A stretch of DNA of 64,000 nucleotides from Okapia johnstoni (GCA_024291935.2 JAGTYA010000024.1:2046001-2110000), one strand, 5' to 3'; shown: positions 11,905 to 23,227, counted from the first letter of the stretch. A program made the numbers and translations. The notes: a model not told the origin generated them from the sequence alone.

Positions 11905-12045
11905 AAGGGGCTTCGCTGGTGGCTCAGACCTACAGTGCAGGAGACCCAGGTTCGATTCCTGGGTTGAGAAGATCCCCTGGAGGAGGAAATGGCAACTCAC
12001 TCCAGTATTCTTGCCTGGAGAATTCCATGGACAGAGGAGCCTGAT
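11905..12045 (+). mobile_element. Bov-tA SINE, 3'-truncated
   Basis: The tRNA-like head and the first half of the Bov-A body are present, ending at 'gacagaggagcctg'. The usual 'gtcacaaagagtcggacacg' end is missing. Confidence 0.85.
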
Positions 12046-12435
12046 GAAGAAAGTGGGAATTTCAGGACCCAAACTCCTAGCTCCCACTAGGAGGATGAGG
12101 ACTGCAGACTTTCCTAGTGCAGAGAAGGTGCAACATGGGGTCCCTGCTGAAATCTGGAAAGGAGGCAGGCTGGCCTTTCTGAGAATATGCTTAGATGGGA
12201 AGACCCCCACCCTCTCTGTCAGAACCCATTTTCCCATCTTGCTGCCCCTACAGCACCTGTCAGTGCCATTTGCATACAGCTGTCTCATCCGACTGGACCT
12301 TAACATCCTTGTAAGCAGAGGTCATTCTTGATTTTTTTTAATCTCTTCTCCTCGTACACAGCACAGGGTCAAAAGCCCAAAAATGCTTAAAAAAAAAGAA
12401 TTACTTCATAAAGTGAATTGCGTATCCATTTTCCG
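12046..12435. other. Unique intron, possible L2 debris
   Basis: 12200-12340 has weak L2-like wording but is not assignable. No gene is seen. Confidence 0.4.
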
Positions 12436-12645
12436 GGGCTTCCCTGGTGGCTCAGTGGTAAGGAATTCACCTGCCAAGCAGGAGACATGACTTTGAACCC
12501 TGGGTCAGGAAGGTCCCCTGGAGGAAGAAATGGCAACCCAGTCCAGTATTCTTGCCTGGAAAATTCCATGGATAGAGGAGCCTGGCAGGCTACAGTCCAT
12601 GGGGTCACAAGGAGTCGGACACTAGTTAGCAACTAAAACAACAAC
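12436..12645 (+). mobile_element. Bov-tA SINE
   Basis: Complete head ('gcttccctggtggctcagtg') and body through 'gtcacaaggagtcggacact', ending in an 'aacaacaaca' tail. Confidence 0.9.
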
Positions 12646-12997
12646 ATGCCCATTTACACAGTTCTGTTTAGCCTGCTTTATTAGACTGGTGTTCCCATGG
12701 TAAGGCATTTTTGTCGCAGCAGCCTTCTCAGCACCCTGAGCTGTATCCTGGGGTTGAGGAGGGTCTGACACAGCTGCCCCAGTGTCTTCCCCACACTGCC
12801 TTCCCTGCTCACCCTGCTGCTAACACACCAGCTGCCACCCATGGAAATGCTATAGAACTTGAAAAATAAAACTATGAGCCTCCCAGGTCATCTTGTGTCT
12901 GCAGCAAGCCCACAGAGCCAAGGCACAAGCACAGGACCGTGTGACTGGGGGCTGCAGGTCATGGTAAAGAAACACAGTGCTGGGTTTTATGTCTCCT
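12646..12997. other. Unique intron
   Basis: No feature recognised. Confidence 0.45.
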
Positions 12998-13200
12998 CCT
13001 AGTCCATGGGGTCGCTAAGAGTCAGACACGACTGAGTGACTTCACTTTCCCCTTTCATGCACTGGAGAAGGAAATGGCAACCCACTCCAGTGTTCTTGCC
13101 TGGAGAATCCCAGGGACCGCGGGGCCTGGTGGGCTGCCGTCTATGGGGTCGCACAGAGTCGGACACGACTGAAGCGACTTAGCAGCAGCAGCAGCAGCAG
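12998..13200 (+). mobile_element. Bov-A2 SINE
   Basis: Two Bov-A units (the first one short) are seen with 'gagtcagacacgactgagtg' and 'gagtcggacacgactgaagc', ending in (CAG)n at about 13180-13200. It is the reverse orientation of the copy at 1029-1310. Confidence 0.88.
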
Positions 13201-14039
13201 GGACCCTACAGTGGAAATCTTGCCCAATCAACTCCCAGTGAGAGACCATAGCTCCCAGATTCTGCAAATAATAGAAAAGTTCCCAGAATATTCATTTTTA
13301 GTCCTCAGCAGAGCAGGGCAAAGTCGCTTTATTTCAGACCTATAGAGATAGCCTGGGACCAGAGGAGCCTTTGGAAGAACTCTATTGTGTCCTTTGTGTC
13401 CTGGTTTGCTAACGAAGATACCAGGCAACTAGAGGCTGACCTAAGGTCACTTCAAGGTAACAGCAGACCTGAGCACAGATTTTGCTGTGAATCCTTCAGT
13501 TTAAAGTAAAAATTCAAAATAAAATATTTTCAAGAAATAACAAAACAAGACATGTATCATTTATAGGATTGTTGTCGCTGTTGTTTAGTCACTAAGTCGT
13601 GTCCGACTCCTTTGCAAACAAAAAAATATATTTTTTAATCAGCCTTTCCTGCATTTTGAGGTTGCTAATCATGAAGTTGATTTAAATGTAAGGACCTGGG
13701 CTCTGAGATTAATAAACAACGTGTTGCTGTGCTGCATGCCTTTAAAGAAGGATGGACCTCATTTTTGGAGAGATGACTTATTCGGTCTTTTTGGAAGGCT
13801 GGGACTGAATTAACCTCATTGGCTTTAGAAATCTGTGATTCTGTTTTTCCTGTGTCTTTCTGAACCCAGTCCTTAGAAGCTTCCTCCATGGCTCTCCTGT
13901 GCTTTCCTCCCTCTCCCCCACCTGCAGCTTCCTTCCCACAACCCTCAGGCCTCCCAGCCAGTCCACCCTGCCCCTCCACCACCCCCCCACCCGCCCACAC
14001 AACTGTCTGCAGTAGACGGAACACTTCAAAGACTTCCCT
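13201..14039. other. Unique intron with a small BovB scrap
   Basis: A 45-base BovB terminal piece ('gtttagtcactaagtcgtgt') lies at 13574-13618. 13890-14010 is C-rich. No gene is recognised. Confidence 0.5.
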
Positions 14040-14243
14040 GGCTTCCCTGGTGTTTCAGATGGTAAAGAATCTGCCTGCAGTACTGGAAACACAGGTTCAA
14101 TCCCTGGGTCGGGAAGATCCCCTGGAGAAGGGAATGGCAACCCACTCCAGTATTCTTGCCTAGAGAATCCCATGGACAGAGGAGCCTGGTGGGTTCCTTG
14201 GCATTACAAAGAGTCAGACGAGACAGGGCGGCTAACAATTTCC
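14040..14243 (+). mobile_element. Bov-tA SINE
   Basis: Head 'gcttccctggtgtttcagat', B-box 'ggttcaatccctgg', then the Bov-A body to 'gagtcagacgagacaggg'. Confidence 0.9.
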
Positions 14244-14299
14244 AAAGACTGCCCAGTCGGGGTCCCTCATCCTCTGTCACAGGAATGGAATTCTCGTCT

Positions 14300-14760
14300 C
14301 TTTGATGTCTCGGACAATTTATTGAGCCAAAAGACACCACCAATCCAAAGAGTGGGAGAAAGAAGGATTTATTACTTGCAGCAAGTAGGAATAACATGGG
14401 GGATCTTTCCCAAAGCAGTGTCTCCCTAGAGAGCAAAATTGGGGAAGTTTTAAGCTAGGATGCATGCAGACTCCTAAAGGGGCTTCAGCCAAGGAGGGTT
14501 CAGCATAGAATTGGGGCAAAAGTTGGCAGAGTCCACATGATAGTTGATTGAAGTCACAGGCATCAGAAAAGGTCAACATCATCATTCATAGGTTCCAGTT
14601 AATCTGGTAGTTAAGCATTGTAAGGGTGGTTGAATTTTGCAAAACAGCTTCAGGCTATCTTTACCATCGCAACAGAACTAGGAGTCTGTACAACTGATAT
14701 ATTATCTCCAATCTGGTTAAGTTAGTTCCTTGGCCTGGTAATAGCTGTTTGTTTTTACCT
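14300..14760 (-). mobile_element. ERV LTR, minus orientation
   Basis: Read on the minus strand, it has an AATAAA signal (plus-strand tttatt at 14368-14373) preceded by a 'cttgctgcaag' motif and followed by 'tcttttggctcaat', an R/U5 pattern of mammalian retroviral LTRs. It lies downstream, in minus-strand sense, of the env remnant at 15290-15650, so it is best read as that provirus's 3' LTR. The U3 boundary is a guess. Confidence 0.55.
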
Positions 14761-16070
14761 TCTTTCGTTCCCTTAAAATCAACTACTGAGACCCATTCTT
14801 CTGCAAGAGCAAGCATTGTGGCCAGGCTCAGATCATTCAGTGGCTTAGGCCTGAAGTGGTTTCTCTTATTTAAGAAAGTCGTGTCTGGCTCACTTCCTCC
14901 AGGGACCCCTACCCAATCTACTTACACAGCTCTGCCCCACCTCCACCACCCACCCCCGGGATATTTCACTCTTCTTTCTTGAGGGGCACAGAGCCAAAGG
15001 TCATTCTTCTGTAACTACTTCCTGCTGAGAATGGGCATTGCCATCTCCCTAGTTAGAGGATTGAAGCTCTCTCTGCTAGAGCTAGAGAAGTTTGGGAGTC
15101 CACAGGGTAGTGGCTGAATGTGCCTAACAGTATTCTAGCAGGTGTAGGTGAGGCACAGCAGGAGAGGCAATTAACAGCAACTTTGCAACTTCACTGGCAG
15201 AGTCTTGAGCCAAGAGCCCCCTGACCCAAACCATTTTCTCTAAACTAGGAAGAGGATTCTTCAGAGGAGATTTAATTTTTTTTCATATGCATCATGAGGC
15301 GAGTCACATTAGAAACTCATCAGGTATAAAAACCAGCATTCAGTATGTCTTATAAGTTCCTCCTTGAACAGCTGTTAAAATGTCAAGGGCCATGTAGTTC
15401 TAGAGGATGACTTTTTGTATCATAGAAACTTCTGAGTTCAGCAGATTGACAGCCTGATTACTATCGTTGTTAAGTAAGTATTGTTCTTCCTGAGTAAATT
15501 TCACAAAGCCCTGTGTGTAAATGATGATGTCCTCTAGTTTTTTATTTTTTAATGCATTTTTTTCCCTTAATGGTAAAAGCAGATATACATTCAATAGGCC
15601 ACTAAACAGGCCACTTTGCTCACTATAAACTTTAAGGTAAATCATGTATTAGCTGGAATGGCTTCCCAATACCTAACTCAGTTCGTGAAAATTTATTTTA
15701 TCATATTTCCTTTTGATTTCAAATCTCTTGGTAGGTCAGATTTGTCCCTCAATGCCAGGGTGATTGCTACCTGGCATCCATCATGTCCCTTGGTGCCAGG
15801 CCTCCTTTTTGTTTATAAATAGTGGCCTAGTTGTCCCTCTTGGGGGACAACTCATCAGATACAGTGAACAAGCTCAGAGGTATGTTAATAGGGAAACATT
15901 TTATAAGCTATATGTTGTATCAGTTACACTGAATTGTCACACAGACATCATACATGTGCTTTTAGCAGTAGACTTAAAGCAAGCAGTGATATTTGTTGTT
16001 ATATGTCACACAGTAGTTATACTCTGTGACAGTTTCACTGGATAATTTCCTTTAGTTTTGTTGTCTTTGC
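14761..16070 (-). mobile_element. Decayed endogenous retrovirus internal region
   Basis: This lies between the two LTR-like segments. The env-like part at 15290-15650 fixes its orientation as minus. The rest gives no long frame and no recognised gag or pol motif, so it is a heavily deleted provirus, probably env plus the 3' end. Confidence 0.45.
15290..15650 (-). pseudogene. Endogenous retroviral env (TM subunit) remnant
   Basis: The minus strand gives an 81-codon open stretch (15400-15645) ending in a coiled-coil-like leucine pattern, then continues in the same sense after a stop codon into a segment recognisable as the conserved ectodomain of a retroviral transmembrane glycoprotein. That segment is broken by more than one in-frame stop, and the membrane anchor is not identified. 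It is an old, non-functional copy. Class (gamma-like or other) cannot be settled from this short piece. Confidence 0.55.
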
Positions 16071-16079
16071 GCTAGTTAA

Positions 16080-16480
16080 GAGTACTTGATAAGGCTGCTG
16101 GGAATCTAGAGTCTTCCATTTTTAGAGGAATTAGATAGAGACAAAAGATTAATGTCTCAATCCTACTCTCAAAGGTATAATTTACCAAGTTGGTGTAGGT
16201 TATAATTAGCTTAAGGGGAGAGGTATCCTTATATCTGGAAAACAGATTAAAAGCCAACAATATTTCTTTGGGAAAGATCCCCAGTGATCTCCTTACTTGC
16301 CTCAAGTAATAACTCCTTCCTTCTCCTGCTCTTTGGCTTGGTTGCATCTTTTGGCTCAACATCCAACCAGAGGCAAACCCAGCTTTTGGGTAACAGGCCC
16401 AGCTGGGCCACAGCACGAGACGACACAGCTGGGTCTAAATGGGAGTGTGTTGCTGACAGTGTCTCCATCTTGTCACTTAC
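16080..16480 (+). mobile_element. ERV LTR, plus orientation
   Basis: 'gggaaagatccccagtgatc', a 'caagtaata' signal near 16303 and 'tcttttggctcaacat' are homologous (about three quarters identical by eye) to the complement of 14310-14420. The polyadenylation signal is degraded to AATAAC. It faces the opposite way to the LTR at 14300-14760. Confidence 0.55.
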
Positions 16481-16900
16481 TCTTTGATCCTACCATGGTC
16501 TTCTCTGTTCTTCTTTAAGAAGGGACCTGTGCCTCACTCTGTCACCACTGGCCTGGCCAGGAGTGGGCCCAGCAGAGGAGACCCCTGCTTGCTCCTCATG
16601 AGCCACTTCCCCCTTCACTGCCTCTGCCCTCTGCAGTCACCAGCATCTCCCCATCACAGACATATCACCATCAGCCTCTCCTCACTGTCTTCGAGCATTG
16701 CCTCTTTCTGCCCAGTTTCTTTTTGGATATGTTTCTCTTGGTACCTTTGACTTTTTTCACCCCTGGGCCCTCCCTACCCCAGGGGGGTTGCCTCATGTTC
16801 ATAGTAAGAAGAGGCAGAAATCCGTGCACCCCCTACCACTGATCATCGCAGCAGCCTAGTTTTGTTCCAATCAGGAAAATGTTTCTTTATTCCTATTACA
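16481..16900. other. Unique intron
   Basis: C/T-rich and without recognised features. Confidence 0.45.
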
Positions 16901-16973
16901 TTTTGTTTGTTTTTATTGAATTATAGTTGATTTACAATTTTGTGTTATTTTCTGGTGTATAGCAAAGTGGTTC

Positions 16974-17008
<35 letters not shown>

Positions 17009-17165
17009 TATATATGTATTCTTTTTCATCATAGGTTATTACAAAATATTGAATATAGTTCCCTGTGCTATACAGTAGGACCTTGTTATTTATCTGTTTT
17101 ATATACAGTAGTGTGTATCTGCTAATCCTCAACTCTCATCCCTCCCCTGCTTTCCCCTTTGGTAA
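16901..17165 (-). mobile_element. L1 3' end fragment with TA microsatellite
   Basis: 'gaattatagttgatttacaa', 'cctgtgctatacagtaggac' and 'tatctgttttatatacagta' are the complement of the 3' UTR of an artiodactyl L1 family. A (TA)n run at 16975-17004 expands inside it. Related pieces lie at 22745-22975 and 55702-56575. Confidence 0.75.
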
Positions 17166-17656
17166 CCACAGATTTGTATTCTGTGTCCATCAGTCTGTTT
17201 TGTAAAGAAGTTCATTTTTCTGATATATTTTTTGAACCACATAGTTTATATACAGAAGCCCAAAGCTGTAGTGGAAGTGATTTTGTATCTAATTACTTAA
17301 AATTACAAATTAACCCCATTAGCAGCTTTTTGAACCAAATATTTCTTAATGAGACACTGACTTTTTTTAGAAGATTAAAATTTTAAAAACATTTGAATGG
17401 AAATTAATAGTTTTCAAATGATATGGTCTCCTCATGACTTTGTATCTATTAAATAGAAAGTTGACATTTTATTTTCTTTACTTCACTATCTGTCTCTTTT
17501 GTGACCTTCAGCAAGATATAATAAAAAATAACACTTGATTTTGAGTCTTAAGTCTTTAGCACAGATCTGATCCTGGCCACCACTTAGGAGTTAGCGTGAC
17601 TTTTCACAAATCCCCAACCTCTTCTCTGAAGGTAAAATGGGCCAAATAACATACTC
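17166..17656. other. AT-rich intron
   Basis: May continue the old L1 debris; nothing assignable. Confidence 0.4.
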
Positions 17657-17666
17657 CCAGGTGTGT

Positions 17667-17885
17667 TGGACTTCCTAGGTGGCAAAGAAGCTGCCTTTCA
17701 ATGCAAGAGATATAAGAAATGCAGGTTAGATGCCTGAGTCACCAAGATCCCCTGGAGGAGGGCATGGCAACCCACTCCAGTATTCTTGCCTGGAGAATCC
17801 CATGGACAGAGGAGCCTGGTGGGATACAGTCCATGGGGTCACAGAGAGTTGGCCATGACTGAAGGGATTTAGCGTGCATGCACAT
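17667..17885 (+). mobile_element. Bov-tA SINE
   Basis: Diverged head, intact Bov-A body. A 10-base duplication (ccaggtgtgt) flanks it at 17657-17666 and 17886-17895. Confidence 0.88.
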
Positions 17886-17895
17886 CCAGGTGTGT

Positions 17896-19649
17896 CAGAT
17901 TTGAGAGGGTTGGAGGTGTGAGAACTCTGCCACCAAGCAGAGCCAGGTGGTCCGCGGTGTCGAGCCACTTCCTGTCTTACCTGGTACCAGAAAGTAGGTC
18001 TTGAGGTAGACAGTATTTTCTCCTTTCTAACTAGGTTTTTTTTTTTTCCCCAGCCGGATACCTTCAGTGGATATTGGCACACTGTTTAACCCAACATCCT
18101 AAATAGCAGTGTCCTAGAGTGTGTGCAGGAAGCTTGCTGCCTGCAGAAAGGAAGTGACCCAAATACTGTGATGAAATGAATGGCAGAGGAAGGCCATGAT
18201 TCTTCTCTGAAGGGTTCTGTTTACAAAGCTCCTCGTGGCTTTTTTGCTTTTTCCATGAAAAACTCTTTGTCCTTTTGTCTTCTGCCACTGGCCCTGGTTA
18301 TGAACGGGGCGTTGATGTGAATCCAGTTTCCAAACTGGAAATTAATGAGGTGTCCCATCCAAGAGAGGCCTTCCTCCCGTTCTGTAAGGCACGCTGGCCC
18401 CGGGAATCGACACCCCCACCCCAGCCAGGTCTCTGCTTTCCTGTTGACCTTCACTGGGTGAGGGGCCGTGGGCATCCCTGCCACTTCACCACAATGTGGT
18501 TTCTTGGCCTGAGAGTTTTTTTAGTCCATGTGTCAGGTGTGACTCCCAGAATCAATGGGTTGTTTTTAAGCTGCCTGACCGTCTCTGGGCCAGGAAGTTC
18601 TTACTGGCTCTTCAGAGCTCCTACTTCAGCCCTTCGTATGTTCAAAAAGAAGGTGCAGATTTTCTGGAATGGAGGCATTAAGGGAGGGGAGGCCCAAGTA
18701 AGGTGACAGAGCTGTGGGAAGCTTCTTATCAGTGCTGAGTCCCAGGTTTACTGGTGTTCGTGAGTGTTATCATTGACAGACAAGGAGACAAACCAAAGGG
18801 GCAGTGGGGCCAGTGAGGAAGAAGAGGCAGCTCAGACTGAGCAATGCCACCCTTGTGAGTGGCTAGCGAGTTTTGATCAGGAGTGGGGGACTTCAGGTTT
18901 TGCCAAGTTACAGTGAATATGTTTTAAGAACGCCTCGGGATTCAAAGTGGCCCCTGGTCAGGGCCCAGCATTATAGAAGAGGGTTCAGAGGGAGCTACTG
19001 AGCTGTTTAGACCCAGGATACATGGATGTTGGGGTGGCAGAGTATCTAGGAACCTTGTGGAACTTACTGCAAAAGTTTGTCCATAAATACTTCAAGGGAG
19101 AGGGCCTGGAGCTGTCACTAGCTTTTTCAAGTAGTTCTTGACTCACCAGTTTACGTGAAAATGGATGCCCAGTCAGGGTGATCTGAGTCTCTCCACCCTG
19201 TGTGCAGTGGTGATCCCGGGTACATATGTAGGGCTTTCCTGTGTCTTCTAGGAAAGGGGGACAAAGACCCCAAGAGGCCAGATACCCTTTGACCCGGATG
19301 CCTGAGGGAGTGTGTGAAAAAAGAGCAGTGGAACCGAATGAAAAGGGACATTTCCCCAAGCTAAAGACAGACTGTCCAGCAAAATGTTGACACACCAAAG
19401 GAGGAGGATTGACTGACTGGGTTTGGAATGAGTCGTAGAAAAGGAAACAAGCTGAGTCTCCAGGGGAAATCTTTGTGACCACAAGAATGAAGAGGTCGTG
19501 GCCCTGTCATCCTAGAGGAGGTTGGAGCAGCTCCATGAGTGGGAAGTTTTCAGGAAATATGGCTGTGACGGAGGGACAAGCATGGGCTGACCTTGAAAGG
19601 GGCTCTTCTGGGGACCTGCACACACTGCTTCCCCCAGGACTGCTGGACA
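17896..19649. other. Unique intron
   Basis: No repeat family or gene recognised in about 1.75 kb. The open frames at 18275-18706 and 18985-19482 have no splice-site context or known domain and read as chance frames. Confidence 0.5.
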
Positions 19650-19654
19650 GTCGC

Positions 19655-19805
19655 TGTAATTACCCCTACAATTTCTCCTGCATTCAGTGCATGCACGCGT
19701 GTGTGTGCGTGCACGCACACACACACAGTCCCTGGAATTGCCTCTACAATTTCTCCTGCATTCAGCATGCATGCACACACACGAGCGCACACACACACAC
19801 CCTCC
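19655..19805. repeat. Tandem duplicate unit with CA/GT microsatellites
   Basis: A block 'ctacaatttctcctgcattc' followed by 'catgcac...' and an AC-rich run appears twice in a row, at about 19667-19728 and 19744-19802. Each copy ends in its own CA microsatellite. Confidence 0.75.
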
Positions 19806-20436
19806 TGAGAGCCAAAGCCAGGACCCGCTTGCCACAGCAGAAGAGTCATCAGCATAATATTTTGAGTTGCTTGTATTTTGAGATGAGAGTAGTTTTTGAA
19901 ATAATTCAGAAAGTATATTTTGAGGGTTTCCTTTTTTTTTTTTAAGAACATTAGTCTGATATTCCAGATCCAAGACTCTTCATAATAAGGCTCTTTGCAC
20001 TAAACCAAAGAAAAATGTGAGTGGTTTCTATTGTTCACTTCTCCGTGCTTCATGGCTGCCATTTTAAAGAGTAGTGGTTCTTCCTTCAAGGGAAGGAGAG
20101 GGTGTCAGAGGGATCTCTCTAGCTCCTCAGGTAGGAGCTGTGTCCCCTCGAATTCTCATGGTATGGACAGCTGTGGGCTGGGCCCTCCCCGTTCCCCACC
20201 GGGGAACACCTAGTAACCCTTCAGACAGGTGTTTTCAGGAAGCCTTGCCTCTGGAGTTGCGACCGGAATGGTTTAGCTGGTAAAGGGGGAAAGGGGCGGG
20301 GGGTGCTCAGAAAAAAGTGCTCATCCTTCCTCATTTCCTCAGCCGCTGTAGAATGTGTACAGATGAATGGTTGCGTGAAAGAAAAAGCTGAAGAAAAAAA
20401 AAAAAATTCTCCCTCACAATCCATCCGTCTCTGCAG
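19806..20436 (+). other. DIS3L2: Intron up to the second exon
   Basis: A T-rich run lies at 19932-19942 and an A-rich run at 20394-20406. The final 25 bases are the splice acceptor tract of the exon at 20437. Confidence 0.6.
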
Positions 20437-20670
20437 ATCCTCGCTGAATGGTTTGGCCGCACTGTCATACGCTCCTGCACCAAACTGAGCTACGAGCACG
20501 TGCAGAGCATGATTGAAAGCCCGACCAGGAGAATCCCGGAGAGGGAGTTGCCCGCCATCTCCCCCGAGCACACGTGTGACGAGGTGCACCGGGCTATCTT
20601 GAACCTCCATGGAATCGCGAAGGAGTTACGCAGACAGCGCTTTGCGGACGGCGCACTGCGTCTGGATCAG
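20437..20670 (+). CDS. DIS3L2: DIS3L2 internal coding exon (RNB domain)
   Basis: This exon encodes 78 residues, from [20 protein letters not shown] through [20 protein letters not shown] to GALRLDQ, continuing the RNB domain directly after the exon at 2114-2221. The acceptor is ccatccgtctctgcag before ATC; the donor is CAG|gtcagt. Phase is 0 at both ends and no stop interrupts it. An A-rich run of about 13 bases sits at 20394-20406, only 30 bases before the exon, so the pyrimidine tract is short (about 25 bases, CT-rich). The segment forms part of the RNA channel of the nuclease and carries basic residues (RRIPER, KELRRQR) suited to RNA contact; that role is inferred. It cannot be DIS3 or DIS3L1 as far as I can recall their sequences, because the [17 protein letters not shown] stretch is characteristic of DIS3L2. 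Confidence 0.95.
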
Positions 20671-21009
20671 GTCAGTCGCTTCCTCTTTTCAACGCCGCCC
20701 ACAGACCTGACTTCCGCCAAAGCCCAGTGTGTGCGAGATTTAGCGTGGCAGCCCTGGGGCTTGTACCTCTGTCCTTTCCTCAGTCTCTGCCCTCAAATAG
20801 TGTCCTCTGAGGCAGGCGGGAACCGGCTCTCTTGCGACTCCACAGGCACCCGGGGCCTCTTGACGTGAGCCCGCTGGTCCTTTGGCAGAAGCCTCTTCCC
20901 TCAGTTCAACTCTGGCATTCCCTGGAGTCTGCCCACCCTCTTATGTATTTCTCTTTCCACAATCCCTCCCTGAATGAACCCCTGTATTCTTGTTTTAACT
21001 TCTTCGTGT
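20671..21009 (+). other. DIS3L2: Intron after the second exon
   Basis: It begins gtcagt (splice donor). No other feature is recognised; the open frame continuing past the exon to 20868 is read-through of intron. Confidence 0.6.
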
Positions 21010-21206
21010 GCACTCAGACACATCTGACTGTCTGCGACCCCATGGATTGTAGTCCACTAGGCTCCTCTGTGCATGGACAAGAATACTGGAAGTGGGTAGC
21101 CATTCTCTTCACCAGGGGATCTTCCCGAGCCAGGGATCGAACCAGGGTCTTCTGCGTCTCCTGCTTTGCAGGTGGATTCTTAACCGCTGAGCCACAGGGA
21201 AGCTCA
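21010..21206 (-). mobile_element. Bov-tA SINE
   Basis: Complement of a full Bov-tA: 'cgaccccatggattgtagtc' at the left and 'gctgagccacagggaagctc' (tRNA head) at the right. Confidence 0.9.
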
Positions 21207-21800
21207 TTTCTTATTTGAGCTATCAGTTAGATGCCGAGGACACCAACATTAGTTTCTCCATTCCTGCCCTTCTTCCCCAGGCCCTACACCTGCCTCCCGA
21301 AACTCCTCACCTTGCGCTCGCTGTCCCTTCCGCCTGACACAGTGACCAGCGCCCACAGTGAGCTGCACACGTGGATTGTGTTCCCTTCTGCCTCGGCTCC
21401 CTCCAGGGGAGCTGTGTGTTTCAATGGTCAGCCTTTTTTACCCCCATCGTGGCTAAGCCGGTTGTACATGTTGTTATAATTATGCACTTTAACTGAATAT
21501 TAGGTACACTGATCAAATAAGAGCATTTTAAAAAGCTGCTGTTCCTGTGAAAACTAAGTTAAATTGTTTGCAAACACTTGATGAAGATGAATCTTCAGAA
21601 ATTGTGCTGTTTGGGTGTGATGACTATAAAAAGGAGGGGGAAAAATCATAAAATTCAGGAGGAACTTTGTACTCAGATTGCATTACAGATATCTAAGCTC
21701 TCTCTTTTAACAAAACAAAAATTATAAATTATAGGCAATGAATTATGCATAGTTTATCAGAAAAAAAGTATGTAGAAATCCAACTAGCATTCTCTTTTGT
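21207..21800. other. Unique intron
   Basis: 21230-21470 is C/T-rich and may be old L2 debris; 21480-21800 is AT-rich. Nothing is assigned. Confidence 0.4.
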
Positions 21801-21812
21801 AAAAGTGAGTGT

Positions 21813-22025
21813 GAAGTGAAGTGAAGTCGCTCAGTCATGTCCGACTTTTTCCGACCCCATGGACTGTAGCCTACCAGGCTCCTCCATCCATGGGATTTTC
21901 CAGGCAAGAGTACTGGAGTGGGTTGCCATTTCCTTCTCCAGAGGATTTTCCTGACCCAGGGATCAAACCCAGGTCTCCCGCATTGTAGGCAGACACTTTA
22001 CCATCTGAGCCACCAGGGAAATCCT
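21813..22025 (-). mobile_element. Bov-tA SINE
   Basis: Complete copy ending 'tgagccaccagggaaatcct'. A perfect 12-base duplication (aaaagtgagtgt) flanks it at 21801-21812 and 22026-22037. Confidence 0.93.
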
Positions 22026-22056
22026 AAAAGTGAGTGTATGTGCATTTATATAAATT

Positions 22057-22428
22057 TGTTGTTATTGTTCAGTCACTTAGTCGTGTCCAACTCTTTGTGA
22101 TTCCATGACTGCAGCACGCCAGACTTCCCTGTCCATCACCATCTCCCAGAGCTTGCTCAAACTCATGTCCATTGAGTCAGTGATGCCATCCAACCATCTC
22201 ATCCTCTGTCATCCTCTTCTCCTCCTGCTTTCAGTCTTTCCCAGCATCAGGGCTTTTTCCAATGAATTGGCTCTTTTAATCAGGTGATCAAAGTATTGAA
22301 GCTTCAGTTTCAGCATCAGTCCTTCCAGTGAATACTCAGGATTGATTTCCTTTAGGATTGACTGGTTTGATCTCCTTCCTGTCCAAGGGACTCTCAAGCA
22401 TCTTCTCCGGCACCACAGTTCAAAAGCG
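22057..22428 (-). mobile_element. BovB LINE 3' end, 5'-truncated
   Basis: Complement of the BovB 3' end, from 'ttcagtcacttagtcgtgtc' to 'caccacagttcaaaagc'. An 11-base duplication (ttatataaatt) flanks it at 22046-22056 and 22429-22439, so it is a single truncated insertion. Confidence 0.92.
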
Positions 22429-22439
22429 TTATATAAATT

Positions 22440-22744
22440 AAGTTAAACAAATGTTTAGTTATGTATGATTCCCCTCTTTAACCAGCTTCTGGAAAAGCTA
22501 ACCCACCACCACTTCAAGCACATCAAATGAGAGAGTTCTATTACACCATTTTAGAGACCCTTCCCCATCAGATCATTATAAAATTGGATTGAATTAAATA
22601 TGTCAAATACTCTAAATACTGTAAAAGACCATCAGTGATCTCAACTTGCGTTAGGAGGTGTCAGTGTAGAAGAATGATCACAGTTTCAGATTGCTACTGA
22701 TCTGTTGGCATGTCTTCGAGTCAGAATTTTATTGCTGAAAATAA
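22440..22744. other. Unique intron
   Basis: AT-rich, no feature recognised. Confidence 0.4.
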
Positions 22745-22975
22745 CTTTTTTTTCAATTATTTTTATTGGAGAATAGTTGATTTACAGTGTTGTGTTAGTT
22801 TCTGCTGTTCAGCAAAGTGAATCAATTATACATATACATATATCCACTCTTTTAGATTCTGTTCCCATATTGTCATTACAGAGTATTGAGTAGAATTTCC
22901 TGTGCTATACAGTAGGTCCTTATTAGTTATCTATTTCATATATAATAGTGTGTAAATGTAAATCCCAATGAAAAT
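22745..22975 (-). mobile_element. L1 3' end fragment
   Basis: 'gaatagttgatttacagtgt', 'cagcaaagtgaatcaattat' and 'cctgtgctatacagtaggtc' match the artiodactyl L1 3' UTR in reverse. Confidence 0.8.
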
Positions 22976-23227
22976 AATTTGAGATACCTGTATTTCATCA
23001 GCCCTCTCAACTTGTAGATTAGAAGCCGAAGTCCTCAAAGGTTAAATGAGTTTCTTATGTTCAAGCAATCTAGATAGCCAACTCTTCATTCACTTTTCTT
23101 CCATTTACACCATGCTGACTTGAGAAAGAAAAGTTTCCTTTCCAAGTGAGAATAAAACCCTGAAGTCCTAATTAGGTTCCAGTTAATTATGGTTTGAAAA
23201 TAATAGAATTGCATCCTTGGGGCTGAT

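Noticed and set aside
19475..19973. 153-156 codon open frames on both strands
   Set aside because: They are built from the CA/GT microsatellite and its duplicate (His/Thr and Cys/Val repeats).
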